NCBI GenBank assembly: GCA_019307545.1 | Contig: JAFDJI010000409.1 | Coordinates: forward strand, 1 to 11,698 | Direction of reading: 5' to 3' | Origin: Deltaproteobacteria bacterium | GTDB taxonomy: Bacteria; Myxococcota_A; UBA796; GCA-2862545 | DNA: 11,698 nucleotides | Part shown: in pieces, positions 1 through 7,432 of the stretch | Numbering within the stretch: the first letter of the stretch is position 1 | How the letters are laid out: the number at the start of each line of letters is the position of its first letter | Made by a program: the position numbers and the translations under genes | Notes under the pieces: generated by a model | Told to the model about the DNA's origin: nothing | Databases searched by the model: none | What the model saw: the letters and a program-made list of their open reading frames with translations, nothing else

Positions 1-2
1 CG

Positions 3-239
3 TCGGGGGGCGGTTTCCAGGAGATCACCACCTCCGGCGGCATCGGCTTCAAGGCGGATTAGGACGGTCGGGGCGAATGTGACCTCGGGAGCTTGCCAGG
101 AGGCAAGTACCGGACCAACGTCACACCCAAGGATGGGAGCAAGATCCGAGGGAAGAGCTTCGAAGTGGTGGGGGGGAAGAAGGCCTGCTCCTTCGCCTTC
201 GACCTCGGGTCACAGGAGTGGACCGGCGAGTGCAAGTAG
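3..239 (+). pseudogene. 3' end of a secreted-type protein with a carboxypeptidase-regulatory/PEGA-like domain, interrupted by in-frame TAG at 60-62
   Basis: The window opens inside a gene. Its frame reads GGFQEITTSGGIGFKAD and then meets TAG at 60-62. The same frame continues without another stop for 58 codons to TAG at 237-239, through DGRGECDLGSLPGGKY and ending WTGECK. The sequence on both sides looks coding, with G/C-rich third positions and alternating polar and hydrophobic strands. Across the stop, the pattern AD-stop-DGR...L..LPGGKY matches the hallmark of carboxypeptidase-regulatory-like domains (DADGRF..L..L.PG.Y), so the TAG falls inside a domain, not between genes. The receptor at 4025-6352 has the same motif as TDADGRFQLRNVAPG. 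The three cysteines after the stop would suit an exported protein. Likely explanations are a nonsense mutation (from GAG, CAG or TCG, for example) or a base-call error; suppression is less likely because TAG ends many genes here. If the stop is real, the product ends at residue AD. The N-terminus lies outside the window. Confidence 0.5.
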
Positions 240-259
240 TCGTCTGCGGGCGCTAGTCG

Positions 260-1456
260 ATGGCTGACCTCAACGCACTTCACGCCGAGGCGGAACAACA
301 CGCGAAGGCGTGCCGATGGCTCGAGGCAGCGCGGGCATTCGCCCGCTTGGCCGTCGGCTGCCAGCGAGTCGACCACCTCGAGGGGGCACGCTGGGCATGG
401 GATGCTGCTGGCGAGGCGTGGCGTCGGGACGATCAGCCGGTTCCTGCCGCGCGGGCGTTGCGAATGGCCATCGCGCTGGGGGGCGACGACGAGATTGGCG
501 GGGTAGCGCGGGTGAAGTTGGCAGGGGTGTTGGGTGAGATCGGGGAGATTCGTCGGGCGGAGGCGGCATGCCGAAGGGTGCTCCAGGTCGCTTCCTCGCG
601 TCCGATCCGGGGATTGGCACTGGATACGCTGATCAGCATGCTCCAAGCCACTGGACGCAAGGAAGACGCGAGGTCCGCATTGGCGGAGCTGTCGTCGATG
701 AACGAGGGGCAGTTGCCCGTCGCTGCCGCATTTCGACAGGGTCAGCTCCATCGCCTGGACGGCCGGCTCGAGGAGGCCGAGGGGAGCCTCGCGGCGGTGT
801 TCGAGAGGCTGCGCGACCAGCCGGGGGCCCTCGCAGGGTGTGCAGCGGCGCGGGGAGAGTTGGCGGAGGTCGCGCTGTTGAGGGGCAACCACGCGGACGC
901 CATCGCGCTGTTCGGGGAGGCGTCGAAGGGGCAGCGTTCCTCCGGGCGGGTTTCCCTGGGCCTGCGGGCACAGGCAGGTCGCATACGGGCCATGGTCGAG
1001 GCGGGGATACAGCCGATGCCAGGGTTGCTGGACGAGGGGATTGCCCTTGCGCAGACCCGCGGGATGGCGGTCCTGGAGGTCGACCTCCGTATCGCGCGTG
1101 GCATGGAGCGGTGCAGCTCGGATGCCGCTGGGGCGGCACAGGATCTCGACCGTGCGGCGGGTGAGGCCGATCGACTCGGGCTGGTGATTCGGGCTGGACG
1201 GGCTCGGCTGGAGCGTGCCACCCGGCTACCGGCCGCCCGCGAACTCCGCTTGGAGTTGCTGCAGCGGGCAAGGGAACAACTCGCCGGAGCGGCGCCTTGG
1301 GAGGCTCGGGCGCTGCTGGGCACCGCGCGGGCCATTGCGGACCTGGAAGCGGAGTTGGCACGCCAATATGCGGTGACGGCCACGGCACGGTTCGCCACCA
1401 TGGGGATGGAGGGGGACCGCCAAGCCGCCCAGGCGTTATTGGTCGACCTCGCCTAG
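260..1456 (+). CDS. TPR-like alpha-helical repeat protein
   Basis: This is a 398-residue soluble protein with no signal peptide or membrane segment. It is almost entirely alanine-, arginine- and leucine-rich amphipathic helix pairs. Several units have the tetratricopeptide spacing of small residues, for example around residues 8-38 (AEQHAKACRWLEAARAFARL), 100-125, 160-190 (RLDGRLEEAEGSLAAVFERL), 195-230 (ELALLRGN-type helix A followed by AIALFGEA) and 310-390. It probably acts as a cytoplasmic protein-protein scaffold, but the partner cannot be told from sequence. The ATG at 260 lies 20 nt after the preceding stop and has no clear Shine-Dalgarno. The next gene starts 9-33 nt downstream, so co-transcription with the crotonase and GlpD genes is likely. 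A long minus-strand ORF over 59-892 is a GC-bias shadow. The repeat fold is fairly sure; the role is unknown. Confidence 0.8.
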   Translation: MADLNALHAEAEQHAKACRWLEAARAFARLAVGCQRVDHLEGARWAWDAAGEAWRRDDQPVPAARALRMAIALGGDDEIGGVARVKLAGVLGEIGEIRRAEAACRRVLQVASSRPIRGLALDTLISMLQATGRKEDARSALAELSSMNEGQLPVAAAFRQGQLHRLDGRLEEAEGSLAAVFERLRDQPGALAGCAAARGELAEVALLRGNHADAIALFGEASKGQRSSGRVSLGLRAQAGRIRAMVEAGIQPMPGLLDEGIALAQTRGMAVLEVDLRIARGMERCSSDAAGAAQDLDRAAGEADRLGLVIRAGRARLERATRLPAARELRLELLQRAREQLAGAAPWEARALLGTARAIADLEAELARQYAVTATARFATMGMEGDRQAAQALLVDLA

Positions 1457-1489
1457 CGCAATAGGATGATTCCCGCCATCGGGGGCGCC

Positions 1490-2332
1490 ATGGATTTCAG
1501 CGATCTCGGTCACCTTCACGTGAGCCTCGAACAAGACAGCCAAGTAGCCGTGTTGCGACTGGAGCACGGCAAGGCCAACGAGATGGGTCGCGACCAGGTT
1601 CAGGAGCTCTTGATCCTGGCGCGCATACTCAGGGAACCGGGAGGCCCGCGGGCGTTGATCACCTACTCGGAACGCACGACCCGCAGTGGGACGCCCATCT
1701 TCATCGCCGGTGCAAACGTGAGGGAACGTCAGGGGTGGTCCGACGATACCGTCAAGGAGCACGTGCGTTGGCAGCGCCGGGTGGTCTCGGAGCTTCGCCG
1801 GGCCCCGGTGTTCCACGTCGTGGTGATCAGCGGCGCCGCACTGGGGTGGGGCACCGAGTTCGTATTGGCCTGCGACTACCGCATCGCTTGCGACAACGCC
1901 ACCTTCGGTCTTCCCGAGACCAGCCTGGGGATCATCCCCGGAGCGGGAGGAACCAGCGAGCTTTGGGCGCACATTGGGGTCCCACAGGCGTTACGGCTGG
2001 GCATGACCGGCGAGCGCATCAACGCCGATGAGGCGTATCGGATCGGGCTGGTCCAGGAACGGGTTGGTGACCTCGGCACGGGCGTGAAGCGCGCTCGAGC
2101 CCTGGCGGCGCAGGTGGCACGGCGATCGCCGACGGCGGTGGCGGCCTTCAAGCTCGGCGTCCTCTCGAGCACCGGCGTGGCCCCCGAGCTGAGGGAAGAG
2201 GAGGAGGCGCGTGCCTACGAGCACTGCGTCGACTGCGGCGAGGCGGCCATTGGCCGGGAGCACTTCGATGCCCTGGTCAGGGGGGGCATGGCCCCATGGG
2301 GCATCCGGGTGCTTTGGCGCCCACTCACCTAG
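1490..2332 (+). CDS. Enoyl-CoA hydratase/isomerase (crotonase) family protein
   Basis: This is a crotonase-fold protein of 280 residues, close to the family's usual 260-290. With the ATG at 1490 as residue 1, the first oxyanion-hole segment is FIAGANVRE (residues 71-79), equivalent to FxAGADIKE. The second is SGAALGWGTEFVLACDYRIA (about 114-133), and then comes FGLPETSLGIIPGAGGT (about 139-155). The two acids used by 2-enoyl-CoA hydratases are both present: Glu in GTE (about E123) and Glu in LPE (about E143). Hydration of 2-trans-enoyl-CoA in fatty-acid beta-oxidation is therefore plausible, though crotonases vary in substrate. An upstream in-frame ATG at 1466 would add eight residues (MIPAIGGA). 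I prefer 1490 because family proteins begin about there and GGGGG lies just upstream; neither start has a good Shine-Dalgarno. The stop is nine nt from the GlpD start, which implies one operon. Confidence 0.9.
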   Translation: MDFSDLGHLHVSLEQDSQVAVLRLEHGKANEMGRDQVQELLILARILREPGGPRALITYSERTTRSGTPIFIAGANVRERQGWSDDTVKEHVRWQRRVVSELRRAPVFHVVVISGAALGWGTEFVLACDYRIACDNATFGLPETSLGIIPGAGGTSELWAHIGVPQALRLGMTGERINADEAYRIGLVQERVGDLGTGVKRARALAAQVARRSPTAVAAFKLGVLSSTGVAPELREEEEARAYEHCVDCGEAAIGREHFDALVRGGMAPWGIRVLWRPLT

Positions 2333-2336
2333 GAGG
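2331..2336 (+). promoter_or_regulatory. Strong Shine-Dalgarno of the glycerol-3-phosphate dehydrogenase gene
   Basis: A perfect AGGAGG sits five nt before the ATG at 2342. Its first two bases are the last two bases of the upstream crotonase TAG stop (2330-2332). A ribosome terminating on the crotonase gene therefore covers this site, which favours coupled translation of the two genes and fixes the GlpD start. Confidence 0.85.
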
Positions 2337-2341
2337 CAGCG

Positions 2342-4021
2342 ATGCCGACTCGACAGGAGATGTGGAACCGGCTCGGCGACCCGGTGGATTTGCTCGTAAT
2401 TGGAGGCGGGATCACGGGAGCCGGCATTGCCCGCGATGCGGGTCGCCGGGGCCTGAAGGTGGCGCTGGTGGAGATGCAGGACCTGGCCTACGGGACCAGT
2501 TCTCGCTCCTCCAAGCTGGTTCATGGGGGCCTTCGCTACCTGGAGCACTACGAGTTCAGCCTCGTCTTCGAGTCCGTCAGCGAGCGGCGCATCCTCATGG
2601 ACATCGCGCCACACCTTGTGAACCCCCTGGGCTTTCTATTTCCCGTGTTCAAGGGTTCGAAGCGGAAGCTGTGGCTCGTGGAAACCGGGATGTGGCTCTA
2701 CGACGGGCTCTCGCTCTTCCGTACGCCCAAGTTGCACCGCACCCTCGATCCCGCCCAGGTCGGCGAGGAGGAGCCGGCGCTGACGACCGAAGGCCTGTCT
2801 GGGGCTCCGCTGTACTACGACTGCTACACCGACGACGCCCGACTCACCCTCGAGACGGCACTCGACGCGGCTGCGGTGGGCGCGACGGTCGCCACCTGGG
2901 CCAAGGTGGTGTCATTCGTGAAGGAGACCACCGGCCGGGTTGTCGGCGCGGTGGTGGAAGACGGGCTCACGGGGGAGTTGAAGGAGGTCCGCGCGCCCGC
3001 GGTGATCAACGCCACCGGTCCGTGGACCGACCGCACCATCTCCATGAGCAAGCCGCTGTCGACCGGCTCGCTGCTGCGCCCCACCAAGGGTGTCCACATC
3101 GTAGTGGAGCGCGACAAACTGCCCGTGAACAACGCCGTGGTGTGCTTCCATCCCACGGACGATCGGCCCCTGTTTGCGATTCCGTGGGAGGAGTGCACCT
3201 ACATCGGCACCACCGATACCGACTTCGACGATGAGCCGGGTACCGAGGCGGCCACCCTCGAGGACGTCGACTACCTGATCGCGGCGGCGGCGAGGTATTT
3301 CCCGGACCACCCCATCCACCATGACGATGTCCTGTCCACCTGGGCGGGCCTGCGGCCCCTGATGAAGCCGCCCTCGGTGGAAAGTGACATCGAGGAGTCC
3401 TCGGTGAGCCGGGAGCACCAGATCATCGTGGGCCGGGACGGCCTGATCACCATTGCCGGCGGGAAGCTCACCACCTATCGGCGCATGGCGGCGGAGACAG
3501 TGGACACCGCAGTGAAGCTGCTCCGCCTGTCCGACCAGTTGCCGGGCGGGGTCACCGAGCCCAACACCGATCGCGAGCCGCTTCCGGGGGCGGTGGGGTG
3601 GCCGGACGACGACGATCACGAGGCGGTTGCGGCCCAGGTTCACAAGGCGGGCGGTGGCCGGATCGACATCAACACCGCACGCCTCCTGGCCAACACCTAC
3701 GGCATGCTCTCCATCGATATTGCGCGGATGACCGCGAAGGATCCGGAGCTGGCCGTGCCTCTGGTCGAGGGGCGCCCAGAGGTCCTCGCCCAGGTGGACT
3801 GGGCGGTCCGCGAGGAGCTGGCGGCCACCGTCTCCGATGTGCTTCACCGGCGCACCCAGGTCTACTTCAAGGATCCCGGGCAGGGGATGGACGCCGCGGA
3901 ACAGGTTGCGGCCAGGATGGCGACGCTGATCGGGTGGACCGAGGCCCAGAAAGCGCACTCCCTCCAAGACTATCGGGACGACGTCTCCCTCTCCTGCCGC
4001 TGGCGGGAGGAGCTGAAGTGA
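2342..4021 (+). CDS. glpD: FAD-dependent glycerol-3-phosphate dehydrogenase (GlpD/GlpA family)
   Basis: This enzyme oxidises sn-glycerol-3-phosphate to dihydroxyacetone phosphate and passes electrons through FAD to the membrane quinone pool. At 559 residues it is full length for the family. The N-terminal Rossmann FAD motif is LLVIGGGITGAGIARDA (residues 17-33), with the ribose-binding acid in VALVE (E44). The family signature GTSSRSSKLVHGGLRYLE follows (51-68). The mid-domain INATGPWTD (222-230), WAGLRPL (334-340, with the substrate-contacting Arg) and IAGGKLTTYRRMAAE (371-385, with the active-site Lys) are all intact. The C-terminal helical cap ends in QDYRDDVSLSCRWREELK. The start is fixed by AGGAGG five nt upstream. 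It follows the crotonase gene by nine nt and faces the receptor gene with a three-nt gap. No GlpK, GlpF or GlpB/C partner is visible, so the respiratory GlpD type is more likely than the anaerobic GlpABC type. Confidence 0.96.
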   Translation: MPTRQEMWNRLGDPVDLLVIGGGITGAGIARDAGRRGLKVALVEMQDLAYGTSSRSSKLVHGGLRYLEHYEFSLVFESVSERRILMDIAPHLVNPLGFLFPVFKGSKRKLWLVETGMWLYDGLSLFRTPKLHRTLDPAQVGEEEPALTTEGLSGAPLYYDCYTDDARLTLETALDAAAVGATVATWAKVVSFVKETTGRVVGAVVEDGLTGELKEVRAPAVINATGPWTDRTISMSKPLSTGSLLRPTKGVHIVVERDKLPVNNAVVCFHPTDDRPLFAIPWEECTYIGTTDTDFDDEPGTEAATLEDVDYLIAAAARYFPDHPIHHDDVLSTWAGLRPLMKPPSVESDIEESSVSREHQIIVGRDGLITIAGGKLTTYRRMAAETVDTAVKLLRLSDQLPGGVTEPNTDREPLPGAVGWPDDDDHEAVAAQVHKAGGGRIDINTARLLANTYGMLSIDIARMTAKDPELAVPLVEGRPEVLAQVDWAVREELAATVSDVLHRRTQVYFKDPGQGMDAAEQVAARMATLIGWTEAQKAHSLQDYRDDVSLSCRWREELK

Positions 4022-4024
4022 CGA

Positions 4025-6352
4025 TCAGGGCCAGAACACCGCTTCGATGCCAAAAATGGGCAGGAAGGGGAGGCCGAAGCCGTAGGCGATGATGGTCTCG
4101 TCGATGCCATTGATCGCGGGTTCCGGTACCCGACGGCCATAGACGTTCTGCATGTCGAGGGTCGCGTCCAGGCGCCACGCCTTCCAGGTGAACTGCTTGG
4201 CCACCCGGATATCCAGGGCGTGGTAGGGCGCTGTCCGGTCGCCACGGGTGACCTCCACCTCGACTTCTTGCTGAGTGAGGATGTCGAAGGCCAGGGTGCC
4301 CTCCCCGACCGGGAAGCCCGAGGAGATGCGCCAGCGCGCAGCGAGCGACCAATCGCCTGGTAGCCGGTGCATCGCCACGGCGTTCACCCGATGGGGTTGG
4401 TCGTACAGGGTTGGCCCGAACCAATCGCCCGGCTCTTCGCGAATCCGGGAGAACTGGCCCAGTGACCCGTCTGCCTCGACACCGGTCAGGTTCTCTGTCT
4501 GCCGGGCCCAGGCGTCGAGATCCACCGCCAACGGGCCGCTTGCCCAGCGCAGGCCGGCCGTCGCTCCCGTGGAATGCTCCAGTTGGAGGTAGGGTCCGTC
4601 GGGAAAGCCCACCAGGTACACAGACGGGGGTGGTTGGTGAAGGCGGCTCCCCTCCGCCACGAGGGCCCATTTCGGCGAGACCTGCCAGCGCAGATCGCCC
4701 CGGGGCGAAAACCCGACGCGTGGGATCTGTCCGGACACCAGGAGCGTGTCGAGGCGCAGCCCCAGGCGCGCGCGGACCCGGTCCCCGAAGGCGACCTCGG
4801 CGTAGGGGTCGACATGCCCGAAGGGTGCACTCCGCCGGTCGGAATCCCGCTCGATGCGGTAGTCGTGTCGCTCTGCTTCCACACCGGCCAAGAGGCGTGT
4901 CCGCGGCCACGGTTCGGAGTCCAACTCCAGACGTAGCCCAGGGAAGAGGTCGACAATGTGCTCCCGGCGGAGCGGTGCCTGCACGTCCTGGGTGTGGAAC
5001 ACCATCCAGGGCAGCACCGACCAGTGCCCCACCGCGGTCTCCCCTTCCACCCGCCCCTGGATCTGGAGGGCGCGCTGGGTGAACACCGCGGTGTCCCCGC
5101 CCGCCACCGGCGCGTCGGCGGAGTCGGAGATCCCCGCCGCGAGCAGCCCATAGTGGGGGGTGTCCACCCGAACCTGTGCATCCCAGAACCGCGGCGCGAT
5201 CCGAGACTCCTCCTCCCCGATCGCCGCCGCGAGTACCGCGTCCAGGTACGATCTGCGCACCGAGGCCGCAAGACCGGCCTTCTCGCCGAGCGGGAACTCC
5301 GCGAAAGCGTGCGCCCAGGCCGTGTTCACTCCCGCCATCGCACGGGCGTCGCCCGCCATTCGCCTCGACTCCAGCGCGGCGGCTCCGGAGATGGCTCGGC
5401 TGTTCCGAGCTGGCGGTGCGCCAGGGTAGAAGTGGAGGGCCTCGATCATCTCCGGGTGCAACACCGAGGTGAAGCCACCCAGGTGGTACAGGAGCGGGAT
5501 GCGTACGCCGTCCAAGAAGAGGCCGGTGTCATCGGGGTTGCCGCCCCGCACCAATAGCCAACCGGTATCCAGGGGGGTGCGGGACACCGCGGGGACGTTC
5601 TGCAGCGCGCGGACCGGGTCGCCCATCGCTCCTGGTGAGGCGGCGATGTCCTCATGGGTGAGCGTACGTCGGAGCGCGGGCCCCCTGGTACGGCGGTAGA
5701 CCCCCACTGCCTCGTGAGTCCATGCCTCCTCCAGCACCCAGAGGTCGAGGTCGATCTGTTCACCTGGTTCCAGGGACACCAGGGTATCGGGGAGCCGGAT
5801 GGTGGGATCCGGGATGCGGATCGCGTGGTCACCCGGAGCCACATTTCGAAGCTGGAACCGGCCATCTGCGTCGGTGGTGGTGGCCCGGTCGCCAACCACA
5901 AGGACGACATTGGACACCGGGTGGCGATCTCCCCGGCGCCGCACCACCCCGGTGACGTTCACCGGAGGCTCTGGGAACTCCCAGGTCATCGGGATCTGGA
6001 CCGGTACCGGCGTTCCGCCCTCGGTGGCCGGGGTGAATCGTGACTGCCAGGCTGCCTCGAGCACCAGTCCGGCGAAGGGCTCCTCCCCGGACAAGACCTG
6101 GACACGGGTGGGGAGGCCAGCTTCGTCCAGGATCAACTCCACCACGACGTTCTGGGCGCCCCGGTCGATCCCCAGTGGGTAGGGGACCTCTGGAAACACC
6201 TGGACTTGGGGCGGGATCAGTGTCGGTCCAGGCACTTGCGGAGGCTCGACGGTGGGTTCGTCGGCGCGCGCCGGCGAGGCGGAGCCCAGGATCGCGAAGA
6301 GGGCCCAGACCACCGCGGCAAGGGCGGTGGAGAGGGCGGGAGGCAGCATCAT
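4025..6352 (-). CDS. TonB-dependent outer-membrane receptor with an N-terminal TonB C-terminal-like domain
   Basis: This is a 775-residue outer-membrane protein. Residues 1-30 are a signal peptide (hydrophobic LAAVVWALFAILG, cleavage after SPARA). Residues 31-56 are Pro-rich like the TonB linker. Residues 53-126 resemble a TonB C-terminal domain (FPEVPYPLG...VVVELILDEAG.PTRVQVLSG...VLEAAWQSRFTPA). Residues 131-208 are a carboxypeptidase-regulatory-like domain with TDADGRFQLRNVAPG. Residues 228-333 are the plug (HEDIAASPGAMGDPVRALQN; LVRGGNPDDTGLFLDGVRIP). The remainder is a beta-barrel with alternating aromatic strands, ending GIEAVFWP. It would import a ligand across the outer membrane using TonB energy; the ligand cannot be deduced. 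The frame is open upstream to 6478, but the ATG pair at 6352/6349 is preferred because it has the signal peptide and an upstream AAGAGGTG. It converges on GlpD (3-nt gap) and diverges from the cation exchanger. Confidence 0.92.
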   Translation of the reverse strand: MMLPPALSTALAAVVWALFAILGSASPARADEPTVEPPQVPGPTLIPPQVQVFPEVPYPLGIDRGAQNVVVELILDEAGLPTRVQVLSGEEPFAGLVLEAAWQSRFTPATEGGTPVPVQIPMTWEFPEPPVNVTGVVRRRGDRHPVSNVVLVVGDRATTTDADGRFQLRNVAPGDHAIRIPDPTIRLPDTLVSLEPGEQIDLDLWVLEEAWTHEAVGVYRRTRGPALRRTLTHEDIAASPGAMGDPVRALQNVPAVSRTPLDTGWLLVRGGNPDDTGLFLDGVRIPLLYHLGGFTSVLHPEMIEALHFYPGAPPARNSRAISGAAALESRRMAGDARAMAGVNTAWAHAFAEFPLGEKAGLAASVRRSYLDAVLAAAIGEEESRIAPRFWDAQVRVDTPHYGLLAAGISDSADAPVAGGDTAVFTQRALQIQGRVEGETAVGHWSVLPWMVFHTQDVQAPLRREHIVDLFPGLRLELDSEPWPRTRLLAGVEAERHDYRIERDSDRRSAPFGHVDPYAEVAFGDRVRARLGLRLDTLLVSGQIPRVGFSPRGDLRWQVSPKWALVAEGSRLHQPPPSVYLVGFPDGPYLQLEHSTGATAGLRWASGPLAVDLDAWARQTENLTGVEADGSLGQFSRIREEPGDWFGPTLYDQPHRVNAVAMHRLPGDWSLAARWRISSGFPVGEGTLAFDILTQQEVEVEVTRGDRTAPYHALDIRVAKQFTWKAWRLDATLDMQNVYGRRVPEPAINGIDETIIAYGFGLPFLPIFGIEAVFWP

Positions 6353-6354
6353 CA

Positions 6355-6362
6355 CACCTCTT
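6355..6362 (-). promoter_or_regulatory. Shine-Dalgarno fixing the receptor start
   Basis: On the minus strand this reads AAGAGGTG. The AGAGG core is four nt from the first ATG (6352-6350) and seven nt from the second (6349-6347). It sits just before the signal-peptide start and rules against the longer frame that opens at 6478. Which of the two adjacent ATGs is used cannot be settled by sequence. Confidence 0.7.
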
Positions 6363-6396
6363 GCGGCTGGGCATGATAACGGGTGTGGGGTTGCTG

Positions 6397-6417
6397 GGAG
6401 CCAGGGTACAGGGCTCC
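6397..6417. repeat. Inverted repeat in the divergent region between receptor and cation exchanger
   Basis: GGAGCC at 6397-6402 and GGCTCC at 6412-6417 form perfect six-base arms around a nine-base centre. The element lies in the 95-nt region (6353-6447) between two divergent genes, where a regulator could control both. It could also be a chance hairpin in GC-rich DNA. I see no convincing -35/-10 pair on either strand here. Confidence 0.35.
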
Positions 6418-6447
6418 ACCTGCCATTGAGACGGTACATGCCGTCGC

Positions 6448-7419
6448 TTGGAGAAGGCGCTTGAAAGACGCGAACCACCCTGTCGGGGGCCCCGCTTGTT
6501 CCTGATCGCCCTTGCGGTGGGGCTCGTGATGCTCGTCGCGGGTGCGGACCTGATCGTGCGCGGCGGGGGACAACTGGCGCTCGCTCTCCGGGTTCCCGCC
6601 CTCATCGTAGGGCTGACCATCGTCGCCTTCGGCACGTCCGCACCGGAGTTGGCGGTGAGCATGACGGCGGCCCACCGCGCCAGCACGGAGATGGCGCTTG
6701 CCAACGTCACCGGTTCGAACATCGCCAATATCGTGCTGGTGCTGGGACTGGCGGCGGTGGTAGCTCCGCTCCAGATGGACCGGAGCCTGATCCGGCGAGA
6801 GGTCCCGGTGTGTCTCGGCCTGCAGATCCTGGTCCCCCTGATGTGCCTCAACGGGGTGATTGCCCGCTGGGAAGGCGGGGTGCTGCTGGCATTGGGGGTG
6901 ACCTACAATACCTGGATCGTGTGGGACGCCCTGCGTCGCCGCGCAAAGCTGGCCGAGGGCGAACGACGCCCCGCCAACCACTGGCAGTGGCACTTTCTGC
7001 TCCTCCTGGGGGGCATCCTGGTGCTGGTGGCCGGCGCACAGCTCTTCGTGGGTGGCGCGGTCGAGGTGGCAGGGCTGCTGGGGATGAGCGACCGGTACAT
7101 CGGGCTCACCGTGGTCGCCTTGGGGACCAGCGCCCCCGAGGTAGCGACCTCGATGCTGAGCTCCCACCGTGGTCAGGCAGAGCTCGCGACCGGCAACGTC
7201 CTGGGCTCGAACATCCTCAACATCACCATGGTGCTCGCGCTCACTGCCCTGGTCCGTCCCATCGTGATCATGGACCCGTGGTCCCTGGCCGACCTCGTGG
7301 TGGCCGTGTTGGTGACCTTGGCCCTCATCCCGATCGTGGTTCGGGACAAGTCCGTGAGCCGGGTGGAGGGCGGTGCCATGGCGCTGGGCTACGTGACCTA
7401 CCTGGTGCTCATTTCCTGA
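6448..7419 (+). CDS. Ca2+/Na+:cation antiporter, CaCA superfamily (YrbG/CaxA-like)
   Basis: This is an inner-membrane exchanger that probably moves Ca2+ against Na+ or H+. It has 323 residues and about ten hydrophobic helices in two homologous inverted halves, typical of prokaryotic CaCA proteins. The alpha-1 repeat is IVAFGTSAPELAVSM...ANVTGSNIANIVLVLG (about 58-100). The alpha-2 repeat is VVALGTSAPEVATSM...GNVLGSNILNITMVL (about 222-263). Both keep the ion-coordinating Glu (GTSAPE) and Asn (GSN). The halves are joined by a short basic loop near 163-178 (RRRAKLAEGERR). The frame opens at 6430 and its first possible start is TTG at 6448, which has no good Shine-Dalgarno. TTG at 6496, GTG at 6517 or ATG at 6529 would cut into the first helix, so the start is the least certain part. 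The aminotransferase gene follows by 13 nt and is probably co-transcribed. Confidence 0.93.
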   Translation: MEKALERREPPCRGPRLFLIALAVGLVMLVAGADLIVRGGGQLALALRVPALIVGLTIVAFGTSAPELAVSMTAAHRASTEMALANVTGSNIANIVLVLGLAAVVAPLQMDRSLIRREVPVCLGLQILVPLMCLNGVIARWEGGVLLALGVTYNTWIVWDALRRRAKLAEGERRPANHWQWHFLLLLGGILVLVAGAQLFVGGAVEVAGLLGMSDRYIGLTVVALGTSAPEVATSMLSSHRGQAELATGNVLGSNILNITMVLALTALVRPIVIMDPWSLADLVVAVLVTLALIPIVVRDKSVSRVEGGAMALGYVTYLVLIS

Positions 7420-7421
7420 TC

Positions 7422-7430
7422 GGAGGAGAG
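7422..7430 (+). promoter_or_regulatory. Shine-Dalgarno fixing the aminotransferase GTG start
   Basis: GGAGGAGAG lies between the exchanger stop (7417-7419) and GTG at 7433, with six nt from GGAGG to the GTG. It supports the GTG as the original start even though the gene is broken downstream. Confidence 0.75.
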
Positions 7431-7432
7431 TC

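Noticed and set aside
59..892. Long minus-strand ORF (277 codons) and other antisense ORFs over the TPR gene
   Set aside because: Arg/Pro/Ser-rich with no domain-like pattern; it lies opposite a better-supported gene and is expected from G/C third-position bias.
2296..3234. Out-of-frame plus-strand ORF inside glpD
   Set aside because: Gly/Arg/His-rich shadow; the overlapping frame is an unmistakable GlpD.
4411..6182. Several plus-strand ORFs opposite the receptor gene
   Set aside because: They overlap the receptor throughout, have shadow-type composition and no start signals.
6438..6464. Tiny ATG ORF (MPSLGEGA) just before and overlapping the exchanger start, a possible leader peptide
   Set aside because: No Shine-Dalgarno and no attenuator-like structure; probably chance.
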